From assembly GCA_900554695.1 (NCBI GenBank), contig USHV01000019.1, positions 1 through 52,484 on the forward strand: a stretch of DNA of 52,484 nt, written 5' to 3'. Shown one piece after another: positions 24,528 through 32,782 of the stretch; the stretch's first letter is position 1, and every line of letters starts with the position of its first letter. Below the pieces are notes generated by a model. The model did no database searches. It was not told the DNA's origin and saw only the letters and a list, made by a program, of their open reading frames with translations. Source of the DNA: an uncultured Prevotella sp. (GTDB lineage Bacteria; Bacteroidota; Bacteroidia; Bacteroidales; Bacteroidaceae). The position numbers and the translations under genes were made by a program.

Positions 24528-24585
24528 GAAACAGGAACGCGGCCTGCCCGTGTGTTTCCGGGCGGTGTGTGCACGTTCCTGTTTC
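24528..24585. other. two-tier hairpin between purL and transporter operon
   Basis: GAAACAGGAACG (24528-24539) pairs perfectly with CGTTCCTGTTTC (24574-24585). The 34-nt loop itself can fold (CCTGCCCG with CGGGCGG). No U tract follows on either strand, so it looks less like an intrinsic terminator than an mRNA-stabilising or processing structure at the purL 3' end. Confidence 0.5.
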
Positions 24586-24604
24586 CTTATAGTGTGCTGA
24601 ATAA

Positions 24605-27600
24605 TCAGTGCTTCTCAATCCACTTGCGTGCGTTTACGAACGCTTCGATCCACGGTGTAACCTCGTCGTCGCGGTGGTCTGCCGGATACCATGCGTTCTG
24701 CCATGGGAAGATGGCACGCTCCAAGTGAGGCATCATTGCCACGTGACGTCCGTCTGCCGAGCAGATACCGGCCACGTCGTAGTCTGAACCGTTCGGGTTG
24801 GCTGGATAGCCGCTGTAGTTGTATTTGGCAACGATGTTGTATTTGTCCTCAGACTCAGGCAGAGAGAACTTTCCCTCTCCGTGAGCCACCCAGATGCCGA
24901 GCTTGCTTCCGCTGAGCGAACCGAACATCACGCTGTTGTTCTGCGGTATCTTCACGCCGAGGAACGCGCTCTCAAACTTGTGTGAGTCATTGTGGAGCAT
25001 GCGTGCACGTTTGGTGTGCTCAGGATTGATGAGGTTGAGTTCAACCATCAGCTGGCAACCGTTGCAGATGCCGAGCGACAGAGTGTCCTTGCGTGCATAG
25101 AACTTGTCGAGCGCCTCTTTGGCCTTAGGATTGAAGAGGAATGCTCCTGCCCATCCCTTGGCAGAGCCGAGAACGTCGGAGTTGGAGAATCCTCCGCAGA
25201 ACACAATCATGTTGATGTCCTCGAGTGTCTCGCGTCCGCTGATGAGGTCGGTCATCATCACATCCTTCACGTCGAAGCCGGCCAGATAGAGCGAGTAAGC
25301 CATTTCGCGCTCGCCGTTGGTTCCCTTCTCACGTATGATGGCAGCCTTGATGCCTGTGCGCTCGCGGCGGTCGGCAGATATGCCGTAGCTCTCAAGAGTG
25401 CCCTTGAAGCCGTCGTTGAACTTGATTTCCAACGGTTGCTTTTTATAGTTGTCGCGTCTCTGCTCTGCGCAACCGTTGAAGCTCTGCTTGCGGTCGAGCA
25501 GGTAAGAAGTGTGATACCACACGTCGCGCAGCGCGTCGATGTCGAATGTATGTTCGAAGTCGCCCTTCTTTATGACGATGGTGCGGGTCTTTGGCGTAGG
25601 ATAACCTATCTTGGCATATCCTATTCCCTCCTCGTCCATGAACTTGGCGAACTCTTCCTTGTGCTTGTCGGATACCTGAACGATAACGCCCGGGTTCTCT
25701 GAGAGCAACAGTTTCACGATGTCGTCGTCCTGTATGTCGTGCAGGTTGATGTGCATACCGCCCTCGGTGTTGGCGAAACACATTTCGAGCAGCGTGGTGA
25801 TGAGACCACCGGCGCTGATGTCGTGACCTGCCATTATCCATCCTTTGGCTATCATCTGCTGTACAGCCTCGAAGCATCCTGCGAAATATTCGGGGTTCTT
25901 CACTGTCGGAACATCGTCGCCCACCTTGCCAAGACTCTGTGCGAAGGCGCTTCCTCCGAGTCTCTGTTTGTCGAAAGAGAAGTCGATATGATAGAGTGAA
26001 GAGTTCTTGTCGTTCACAACAACAGGCGAAACCACCTTGCGAACGTCGCTCACCTCGCCTCCGGCACTCACGATGACGGTTCCCGGAGATATGATCTTCT
26101 CGCCGCCGGGATACTGCTGTGTCATAGACAGAGAGTCTTTTCCGGTCGGTACATTCACCTGAAGCGCGATGCAGAAATCGCTCAACGCTCTCACGGCGCT
26201 GTAAAGACGTGCGTCCTCACCCTTCTGCGAGCGGCACGGCCACATCCAGTTGGCAGAGAGTGAGAGGCTCTTCAGTCCTTCGCTCAGCGGTGCCCATACG
26301 ATGTTGGTCAGCGCTTCGGCAACTGAGAGCACACTGCCTGCCTCAGGCGAAGCCAGTCCTGCCTGCGGTGCATGACCCAGAGCTGTGGCTATGCCTTTGC
26401 GTCCGCGGTAGTCCAGAGCAACCACTCCGCAGTCGCTCAACGGCAGCTGCAGGCGTCCCTGACACTGCTGACGTGCAATCTTACCGGTCACGGAGCGGTC
26501 CACCTTGTTTGTGAGCCAGTCTTTGCAAGCCACTGCTTCGAGCTGTAATACGTTGCTCACGTATTCGTCGAGTTTCTCAGGCTGCTTTGTCACGTCGCAG
26601 TAATCAGCGTCGGCATAATGACGCTCCACAGTCTCGTCCTTCATTATAGTCTTGGGCGAGTGGCCGAACATCTGTGCCACGTCGAGGTCGAACGGACGTA
26701 CACCGTCGCCCTGTACGAATGAGAAGTGAGCGTCGCCTGTCGTCTCACCTACAACATATAGCGGGGCGCGCTCGCGCTCGGCAATCTTGCGTACGTGCTC
26801 AATGTGCTTCTCGTCGATGAGCAGTCCCATACGCTCCTGGCTCTCGTTGGCTATTATCTCTTTAGCCGACAGCGTCTTGTCGCCTATCGGCAGCTTAGTC
26901 ATGTCAATCTCTCCACCGCACTCCTCTACGAGCTCAGACAGACAGTTGAGGTGTCCGGCCGAACCGTGGTCGTGTATGCTGACAACCGGATTGTTGTCTT
27001 CCTCGCACAGAGCACGCACCAGGTTGTATGCACGCTTCTGCATCTCAGGGTTGGCACGCTGCACGGCGTTCAGCTCGATACCGTTTGAGTAGCGGCCGGT
27101 ATCGACAGAAGAAACCGAGCCACCGCCCAGACCGATGCGGTAGTTGTCGCCACCTACGACAACAATCTTGTTGCCTTTCTGCGGCTCTTTCTTCAGACAG
27201 TCGCGGCGTGTTCCGTAACCCACACCTCCGGCGAGCATTATAACCTTGTCGTAGGCGTACTTCTCTTCGCCCTCCTTATGCTCGAAGGTGAGCACCGAAC
27301 CGCAGATAAGCGGCTGACCGAACTTGTTGCCGAAGTCGCTCGCACCGTTGGATGCCTTTATCAATATCTGCTCCGGAGTCTGATACAGCCACTTGCGCAC
27401 CGGTAGAATCTTCTCCCATTCGTGAGCCATGCTGCCGTCGGCGTTGCTTTCAGAACGCGGATATGCAGTCATGTATACCGCTGTTCCGGCGATAGGCCAT
27501 GAGCCTGTACCGCCTCCCATACGGTCGCGAATCTCACCGCCCGTACCAGTTGCGGCACCGTTGAACGGCTCTACGGTTGTCGGGAAGTTGTGGGTCTCGG

Positions 27601-28336
27601 CCTTGAGCGAGATGACACTCTCGATGTCTTTTACGCGGAAGTAGTCGGATGTTGACTGATCCTCCGGCGCAAACTGCTCCACAACCGGTCCCTGTGCGAA
27701 AGCCACGTTGTCCTTGTAGGCTGAAATAATCTTATTGGGGTTCTCCTTTGTCGTCTTCTTGATCATAGCGAAGAGGCTCGATTCCATCTCCTTGCCGTCG
27801 ATGATGAATGTTCCTCCGAATATCTTGTGGCGGCAGTGCTCAGAGTTTATTTGTGCGAATCCGAATATCTCGGAGTCGGTCAGCGGTCTGTTGAGCTGTG
27901 CCTCGATCTTGTGCAGATACTCTATCTCCTCGGGCGAAAGCGCGAGTCCCTCCTGCTCGTTGTATTCCTCAAGATTCTCCACGTGCTTTATCGGTTCCGG
28001 CTCGTGGTTCACGGTGAATATGTCCTGGTTGAGTCCGTTGTACATGCGTTGCAGCATCGGGTCGTGCTCAGCGTCCTCGCTCTCGACCGGGAAGAACTCT
28101 TCTATACGAGAAATGCCGTGAAGATTCATGTTTTGTGTAATCTCTACGGCATTCGTACTCCAAGGAGTGATCATCTCGCGGCGCGGACCCACGAAGTATC
28201 CTTCCACCGTTTCGCCCTCGATGAGCGTAGCGTCACCATAGAGCCAACTAAGTTCGTTGATTTCGTCTTTACTGAGCTGATGGTCAACATCTGTTGCTAT
28301 CACGCTCTGTTGGGGAGTCTTGAAAAAGAGAATCAT
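24605..28336 (-). CDS. purL: phosphoribosylformylglycinamidine synthase, single-chain
   Basis: Fourth step of purine synthesis: FGAR plus glutamine plus ATP gives FGAM. The 1243-residue protein is the large fused type with an N-terminal PurS-like region (about 1-140), a linker with PLTDSEIFGFAQINSEHCRHKIF, two AIR-synthase-like ATP-binding halves (for example KAETHNFPTTVEPFNGAATGTGGEIRD and the glycine-rich MGGGTGSWPIAG), and a C-terminal glutaminase. The latter shows the nucleophile Cys in LGICNGCQLM and the His of WVAHGEGKF. The large form is the usual one in Bacteroidales. Its upstream region carries a tandem array of possible promoters (28461-28676). Secure. Confidence 0.97.
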   Translation of the reverse strand: MILFFKTPQQSVIATDVDHQLSKDEINELSWLYGDATLIEGETVEGYFVGPRREMITPWSTNAVEITQNMNLHGISRIEEFFPVESEDAEHDPMLQRMYNGLNQDIFTVNHEPEPIKHVENLEEYNEQEGLALSPEEIEYLHKIEAQLNRPLTDSEIFGFAQINSEHCRHKIFGGTFIIDGKEMESSLFAMIKKTTKENPNKIISAYKDNVAFAQGPVVEQFAPEDQSTSDYFRVKDIESVISLKAETHNFPTTVEPFNGAATGTGGEIRDRMGGGTGSWPIAGTAVYMTAYPRSESNADGSMAHEWEKILPVRKWLYQTPEQILIKASNGASDFGNKFGQPLICGSVLTFEHKEGEEKYAYDKVIMLAGGVGYGTRRDCLKKEPQKGNKIVVVGGDNYRIGLGGGSVSSVDTGRYSNGIELNAVQRANPEMQKRAYNLVRALCEEDNNPVVSIHDHGSAGHLNCLSELVEECGGEIDMTKLPIGDKTLSAKEIIANESQERMGLLIDEKHIEHVRKIAERERAPLYVVGETTGDAHFSFVQGDGVRPFDLDVAQMFGHSPKTIMKDETVERHYADADYCDVTKQPEKLDEYVSNVLQLEAVACKDWLTNKVDRSVTGKIARQQCQGRLQLPLSDCGVVALDYRGRKGIATALGHAPQAGLASPEAGSVLSVAEALTNIVWAPLSEGLKSLSLSANWMWPCRSQKGEDARLYSAVRALSDFCIALQVNVPTGKDSLSMTQQYPGGEKIISPGTVIVSAGGEVSDVRKVVSPVVVNDKNSSLYHIDFSFDKQRLGGSAFAQSLGKVGDDVPTVKNPEYFAGCFEAVQQMIAKGWIMAGHDISAGGLITTLLEMCFANTEGGMHINLHDIQDDDIVKLLLSENPGVIVQVSDKHKEEFAKFMDEEGIGYAKIGYPTPKTRTIVIKKGDFEHTFDIDALRDVWYHTSYLLDRKQSFNGCAEQRRDNYKKQPLEIKFNDGFKGTLESYGISADRRERTGIKAAIIREKGTNGEREMAYSLYLAGFDVKDVMMTDLISGRETLEDINMIVFCGGFSNSDVLGSAKGWAGAFLFNPKAKEALDKFYARKDTLSLGICNGCQLMVELNLINPEHTKRARMLHNDSHKFESAFLGVKIPQNNSVMFGSLSGSKLGIWVAHGEGKFSLPESEDKYNIVAKYNYSGYPANPNGSDYDVAGICSADGRHVAMMPHLERAIFPWQNAWYPADHRDDEVTPWIEAFVNARKWIEKH

Positions 28337-28460
28337 GATTTATAATGTTTTGTTTCGTTTTGTTCTGTGTCGTCACGCCATACTCTTGCCACAGTGCGAC
28401 AGGCAATGGCATGCGTCATTCGCATCATTACGTTTGGTGAAAACTCTTTGTAGAGGTTTT

Positions 28461-28676
28461 CCTGTTGCAAGGATAGTGCAGACAATGCAATAAGAAATCA
28501 TTCTTAAATTGCTGAGTGCAGCTTATCTTCTGCAAAGATAATGCAAACGAATGCAATATAGAATTTATTCTTAAATTGCTGAGTGCAGCTTTTCTTCTGC
28601 AAAGATAATGCAAACGAATGCAATATAGAATTTATTCTTAAATTGCCGAGTGCAGCTTATCTTCTGCAAAGATACA
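28461..28676 (-). repeat. 67-bp tandem repeat carrying -7 promoter elements, upstream of purL
   Basis: Units start at 28501, 28568 and 28635, spaced exactly 67 bp; the first two differ by one base and the third is partial (ends about 28676). A degenerate unit precedes them (about 28461-28500). On the minus strand, the direction of purL, each full unit has TATCTTTG, a perfect TAnnTTTG -7 element (plus-strand 28533-28540, 28600-28607, 28667-28674), and the degenerate one has TATCCTTG (28468-28475). Each unit is also an imperfect palindrome around CTGC. No good -33 TTTG accompanies them. The high identity means recent duplication. Confidence 0.8.
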
Positions 28677-28796
28677 CCAATTTTCTGATATTTTATTGAA
28701 AAACCAAAGCATATATTTCATTTATGTGTCCATAAATGGCTTTATGCGGCGTTGCGTCGGTCTTAAATGTAGTCAATGGATTATTGAGATGTGTGC

Positions 28797-29213
28797 TCAG
28801 CTGCCGCGGTATGTGGAATATCCGAAGGGCGAGAGCGTGATGGGCACGTGGTAGTGGTTGTCATCCTTTATGCTGAACACAACATCGATGAACGGATAGA
28901 ACGATTCCTGCTTCTTCGCCTCGAAGTATGGCGCCGTGAGGAACGTCAGTTTGTATGTGCCTTTGTTGCTTTCGCCGTCCTTCTGTTCGAGAAAGTCCTT
29001 CACCCGGCCGTTGTCATCGGTGACGCGCCGGTCGATGACATTCCACGATTTGTCGGCGTTCATCTTCGACAACACTATGGTAACGCCTGCCGCGGGGCGT
29101 CCGCTGTTGATGTCGAGGATGTGACTTGAGAGCTGATACGATTTTTCCTGCGCCACCGACACGGCCGTGAACAGTAGCGACAACATGGCTGCGAGAATAA
29201 GACTGCGTTTCAT
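28797..29213 (-). CDS. 5-hydroxyisourate hydrolase (transthyretin-like), exported
   Basis: Hydrolyses 5-hydroxyisourate, the first product of urate oxidation. The ATG at 29213 (MKRSLILAAMLSLLFTAVSVAQ) gives a clear signal peptide, so the enzyme is periplasmic; the frame extends 12 codons further up. Family signatures: SSHILDINSGRPAAGVTIVL near the N-terminus with the active-site His, RRVTDDNGR with the catalytic Arg, and the C-terminal YHVPITLSPFGYSTYRGS. About 138 residues. No urate oxidase or decarboxylase gene is seen nearby, so the physiological partner is unknown. It has its own promoter at 29247-29277. Confidence 0.92.
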   Translation of the reverse strand: MKRSLILAAMLSLLFTAVSVAQEKSYQLSSHILDINSGRPAAGVTIVLSKMNADKSWNVIDRRVTDDNGRVKDFLEQKDGESNKGTYKLTFLTAPYFEAKKQESFYPFIDVVFSIKDDNHYHVPITLSPFGYSTYRGS

Positions 29214-29246
29214 AGTCGTTGTTATTATGCGTTTGATGAATGTCCG

Positions 29247-29277
29247 CAAATATACTTATTTATTTGTAATCCGCAAT
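29247..29277 (-). promoter_or_regulatory. promoter of HIU hydrolase gene
   Basis: On the minus strand TATATTTG (plus 29247-29254) with ATTG (plus 29274-29277) 19 bp upstream, a 3 of 4 match to TTTG. The leader would be about 27 nt to the ATG at 29213. Confidence 0.65.
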
Positions 29278-29278
29278 G

Positions 29279-29388
29279 TATCAGGCAGTTTTATTAGATG
29301 TGTCAGCCGTTTTTATTAAGAGTATGAGTCTGTTTTGATAAGATAATGAGTCTGTTTTAATAATGTTATCAGCCGTATTTATCAAAAG
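29279..29388. repeat. 22-nt periodic repeat array, CTGTTTT/TTATTA family, copy 1
   Basis: Five units of exactly 22 nt (29279-29300, 29301-29322, 29323-29344, 29345-29366, 29367-29388) follow the pattern TATsAGyC.GTTTTwATaA. It directly abuts the HIU hydrolase promoter and ends 23 bp from the stop of the next minus-strand gene. The reverse complement of the array at 33567-33742 shares the CTGTT and CG.ATTTAT blocks in register, so the two belong together. Confidence 0.75.
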
Positions 29389-29411
29389 AAAAATATATGC
29401 TTAAAAAGCCG

Positions 29412-30488
29412 TCAGAACCTGAAACCGTAGAAAAGGCGCGCCCGCCACTTCACGTTCTCCACGAGCAGTTGGTCGTGGTCGCCTATGTAGAAATTGTTGA
29501 TGACGGCAGACATGCCTATGAAATTTTTTCTGAAATGTCGCACCACGGCTATGCGTCCCACGTTGGTGAGGCTTGGAAAGCGGAAGGGCGTGTGCAGGCT
29601 GGTGTCGCCTACCTTGAATCTGCCGCGGGTGACTATCATTATTTGTGGCACGGCGGAGATGTGGATGAGCCACCGGTCGTCTATTACGAAGTTGTAACCG
29701 TAGCCACCTCCTATTGCGGCACTGACAAACCAAAGCCGGCTACTGTCGCTTCCCGGCACCGCGCCAGCCGCAGTCTTTATCTCGGCAGCCATGAAGGTGA
29801 CTCCCGCCAGCCACGATCCGCTGCTGCACCGTTGTATCTGCGACTGTGTGAACGCCGCCGGAATGGAGAACCGCCGGTGGTTGAAGGCATAGTATCCCGT
29901 GGCGGTTATCATCTTCATGCTCACCGCTCCGGCTACCACATCATAGTCGGTGCCGTTGGCTGTTGCCGTACCCTTGTACGTCTTTGTGGCCACCATCACC
30001 ACGTCGCCGCCCACTCTGTTGCCGTAGGCATTGAGGTTCAGCTCAATGTCTTTGTTGCGTCCGGCGAGCTTGGCCGGGTTAAGCGCGAATCCCAGTGACA
30101 GTCCGCGGTAGCTCACACTTGCGCCCGCCGTTATCTTCATGTCGGTTCGCAGTCGTGAGCGCAGGTCCAATCCGTCCACCGTTCCCTGTGTGTTCAGCGC
30201 GTTACCCGACACGTTGGCGCGCAGCTTCACGGTCCATCGCTGCTGCGGCTTCGTTATGTACGCCGTGTCATATTTGTGCTGTTGTATTCTGTCGCGTGTG
30301 TCGAGCACAGCGTTTATTTCCTTCGCCACCTTCCGTGTCCATGTGTCCGATGTGCTGTCGGCAGGCACGACGGTTTGGGCGGAGACACATATCACGGCCG
30401 TGACAGCCAGAGCTGTCATGGTCAATCGTGCTGCCGTAAACTGCCGGATGCGGTATATGGCATTATGTGTGATACGTCTTTCCGTCAT
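29412..30488 (-). CDS. DUF4421-like outer-membrane protein
   Basis: Predicted outer-membrane barrel of unknown function. The start is uncertain: the frame opens at 30488, with a Met at 30419 giving a compact signal peptide (MTALAVTAVICVSAQ). The mature part has YDTAYITKPQQRWTVKLRANVSG, then GLSLGFALNPAKLAGRNKDIELNLNAYGN, resembling DUF4421 proteins of Bacteroidales (from memory), followed by repeated amphipathic beta strands and a C-terminal RLFYGFRF ending in Phe, typical of a barrel. Two Cys appear in the region SQIQRCSSGSW only once, so no disulfide is implied. It is flanked by a 22-nt repeat array on one side and the GH32 gene on the other. Confidence 0.75.
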   Translation of the reverse strand: MTERRITHNAIYRIRQFTAARLTMTALAVTAVICVSAQTVVPADSTSDTWTRKVAKEINAVLDTRDRIQQHKYDTAYITKPQQRWTVKLRANVSGNALNTQGTVDGLDLRSRLRTDMKITAGASVSYRGLSLGFALNPAKLAGRNKDIELNLNAYGNRVGGDVVMVATKTYKGTATANGTDYDVVAGAVSMKMITATGYYAFNHRRFSIPAAFTQSQIQRCSSGSWLAGVTFMAAEIKTAAGAVPGSDSSRLWFVSAAIGGGYGYNFVIDDRWLIHISAVPQIMIVTRGRFKVGDTSLHTPFRFPSLTNVGRIAVVRHFRKNFIGMSAVINNFYIGDHDQLLVENVKWRARLFYGFRF

Positions 30489-30614
30489 TCCATTCCTTAT
30501 TTCATGATGCGACGGGCACAGACAGATATACCGTACTGCCGTTATATGTCGTTTTTTATCCGTATTTCTGATTTATGTTTACTATTATAGTATATGTTAC
30601 ACAACGTCATTCAT

Positions 30615-32105
30615 TCAGTTTGAACCGTCCGAACTGACAATCGGACGCACCTTTATGTTCTCGAATTTCACCTCACCGTTGCGTGCGAAGAACCACAGCT
30701 GGCCGCCTTTCTTTTCCGGCAGTCGGTTGACTATGCAGCGCCGGTTGTCTATGCATACGTCTATTATGTCGTCCTTCATTACGATGGTCAGGGTCATGGG
30801 TTTGTCGAGTCCGGTCACGGCATTGATGGATGCGTCGTGCAGACGCACTGTGCGGTTGTCGGGATTGAACGACAGTTTGTAGCTGTTGATGCCTTTGTCC
30901 TCGGAGCGGAGGAACATGCCGAACTCCTCGTAATTGCCTGACGGTATGACGTCGAGGGTGATGATGCAGTTGTAGGGCACGCCCGTGGCATGCGCGCCGC
31001 AGATGTTTCCGCGCGCGTCTATGTTGATGCAGTCGGGCGATGAGGCTGTCGCTCCGTCGGTGGTCGTGAAGTTGAGGCTGAGCGGTTCGGCCGTGTGCGG
31101 CATCACCTCCTCGGGAAATTTGGTGGCGAGGTCACCGTTGTCGAGCTGTATAGCCTCGCGCATCGCCACGCATCCGCCGAAGAGCTCGCCTCCGGAGTCG
31201 GTGTTGCCGTTGCGGCTCGGCACCCATCCTGCCACTATGCGTCGCCCGCCTGTGAACGCGGCGGTCTTTGCCACGTTGACCCACGGTTCGAGCAACGCCT
31301 GTGACTCGGGATATTCCCACGGACCGTAAGGCGAGTGCGACTTGAGATAATAGGTGTCGCCGCCCTGACCATAGACGAGATAGTACCAGCCGTTCCACTC
31401 GAAATAGTCGGGACACTCGGGCACCTGTATCGTGCCGGAGAGCACCGGTTCGCGCACCTGCCACGTCTTGAGGTCGGTCGATGTCATGTGTACCAGACAT
31501 CCGTGACCCTCGTTTATCGGTGCCTCGTTCTTCTCGCTCGACACGAAAAGGTGGAACGTGCCCTTGTCGTCTATTGATACTTTCGGGTCGCGGAAGTTAC
31601 GTGTGCTGTAGCCCGGTGCGGATGTGTAGAACGGGTTGGGCTTCTGCTTGGTATATGTCAGCGCGTCCGGGCTGGTGGCGTAGCTCAGCTGTTCGTTCAC
31701 GCTGTTGTCGGCTGTCAGCAGACGGGTGGCGTAGAAGGCGTAGAACTGTTTGCCGTCGTTCACCACCGAGCCGGTGCAGATGGACTTCTCCCAGTCCTCG
31801 TCAATGCCGATTGCGATGGGGTGGTGGGTCCATGTCTTGAGGTCGCGCGTGGTAGTGACGCACCATTGATGGCCGCCGAGTCCGTTGAGCGAGGCGTGGT
31901 GGCCCTCGTCGAGCAGCCAGTACAGATAGAACGTGCCGTCGTGGAAGAACGGAATGCAGTCGCCCACGAACTGTTTGCCTCCTGCCGGAGTGAAATACTG
32001 CATCTCGGTGGGTTGCACCGAGGGGTCGAATGTGGCCGCCTTCTGGCTGTATCCTCTTGCTGCAGCCATTGTAAGAGCGATTGTCAGGATGATGGATTTC
32101 TTCAT
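30615..32105 (-). CDS. GH32-like glycosidase, secreted
   Basis: Predicted five-bladed beta-propeller glycosidase acting on fructans or similar sugars. The ATG at 32105 gives a signal peptide (MKKSIILTIALTMAAARGYSQ). The open frame runs on to 32192, but those 29 residues come from the edge of a repeat element and are rejected. Clan motifs in order: GDCIPFFHDGTFYLYWLLD in place of the usual NDPNG block (Asp still present), NFRDPKVS matching the RDP motif, and VPECPDYFEW matching the EC motif with the acid/base Glu. A C-terminal beta-sandwich follows (about residues 370-495). The divergent first motif makes the exact substrate uncertain. Promoter at 32392-32423, giving a leader of about 280 nt that contains a 204-bp repeat element. 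Confidence 0.8.
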   Translation of the reverse strand: MKKSIILTIALTMAAARGYSQKAATFDPSVQPTEMQYFTPAGGKQFVGDCIPFFHDGTFYLYWLLDEGHHASLNGLGGHQWCVTTTRDLKTWTHHPIAIGIDEDWEKSICTGSVVNDGKQFYAFYATRLLTADNSVNEQLSYATSPDALTYTKQKPNPFYTSAPGYSTRNFRDPKVSIDDKGTFHLFVSSEKNEAPINEGHGCLVHMTSTDLKTWQVREPVLSGTIQVPECPDYFEWNGWYYLVYGQGGDTYYLKSHSPYGPWEYPESQALLEPWVNVAKTAAFTGGRRIVAGWVPSRNGNTDSGGELFGGCVAMREAIQLDNGDLATKFPEEVMPHTAEPLSLNFTTTDGATASSPDCINIDARGNICGAHATGVPYNCIITLDVIPSGNYEEFGMFLRSEDKGINSYKLSFNPDNRTVRLHDASINAVTGLDKPMTLTIVMKDDIIDVCIDNRRCIVNRLPEKKGGQLWFFARNGEVKFENIKVRPIVSSDGSN

Positions 32106-32162
32106 ATTTCGGGGTTTTTGATTGTTGTTCCGGTTGAGGCTTGCGTCGTCCTTGTGCTCAGG

Positions 32163-32366
32163 ATTTAATCCAAATCGGTCATCAGACCGCACATGGTTTT
32201 ATCTGTTTGTACATTCATGCTTCCAGTCGTCTTTTGTTTTCTATCGGCGTCTTTGTGTCTGTCCTTTCTTGACATAGCCCGCTATGCCTGCAAAAAAACT
32301 GATGAAAATACGCTCAATATAAAGCAAAAATACCGACTGAATCCTAATAACCTATTTGGGTTTAAG
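32163..32366. repeat. about 204-bp element with terminal inverted repeats, copy 1
   Basis: Left end ATTTAATCCAAATCGGTCAT (from 32163) and right end AATAACCTATTTGGGTTTAA (to about 32366) are imperfect inverted repeats. The whole element matches 41999-42203 over its length, with conserved interior CTTGACATAGCCCGC and CTCAATATAAAGCAAAAATA. It codes for no transposase and is too short for one, so it is MITE-like by form. It lies between the GH32 promoter and start codon, hence within the predicted mRNA leader. No target-site duplication is evident. Confidence 0.7.
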
Positions 32367-32391
32367 TTTTCAGTCTTCTCGTTTCGTAGTG

Positions 32392-32423
32392 CAAATATAT
32401 GCAGTAAGGCAAAAAGATGCAAG
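32392..32423 (-). promoter_or_regulatory. promoter of GH32 gene
   Basis: On the minus strand TATATTTG (plus 32392-32399) is a perfect -7 element; CTTG (plus 32420-32423) lies 20 bp upstream, a 3 of 4 match for TTTG. The start point would be near 32385, upstream of the repeat element. Confidence 0.65.
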
Positions 32424-32719
32424 ATTATTATGCTGTAATGTTGTGCGTAATGCTAAAATATTGTTTACATTCATGTATGTTTTTGTTCCCGGCAGGCGTT
32501 TTTCTTTGGTTTTGCCGATGCTTCCGTTATGGAAACGTTGTCGCCTTGGATATGTTTTCATAGTCGAAAAAGTCCACATTGTTATTGATTATAAATTTTA
32601 ATATTCTATTTCTTGTTATCTGAAAGTATAAGGCCTTTAAATCTTTTAAATGTTAAGAAATAATAAAACAAGCACCCTGTGTGCCGCGTTATTATAAAAA
32701 AAAGTTGTTTAGAATTGCT
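32424..32719. other. intergenic, no gene seen
   Basis: A/T-rich spacer between the divergent GH32 and lipoprotein promoters. No coding frame, RNA gene or repeat was recognised. Confidence 0.4.
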
Positions 32720-32727
32720 TATATTTG
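32720..32727 (+). promoter_or_regulatory. -7 element for lipoprotein gene
   Basis: TATATTTG, a perfect match, 55 bp before the ATG at 32783; no clear -33 box. Confidence 0.55.
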
Positions 32728-32782
32728 TAAGAGGGAATATCCCTGTTCTCCGTGATGTTTTAATTTAATAATAGTGTATTAT

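Noticed and set aside
24528..24585. Intrinsic terminator for purL
   Set aside because: The stem is good but no U tract follows on the minus strand and the loop is 34 nt, so I list it only as a hairpin.
28461..28676. CRISPR array
   Set aside because: Units are contiguous 67-bp near-identical repeats without unique spacers, and no cas gene is present.
32106..32192. N-terminal extension of the GH32 protein (MRSDDRFGLNPEHK...)
   Set aside because: It is encoded by the edge of the repeat element and precedes a complete signal peptide beginning at 32105.
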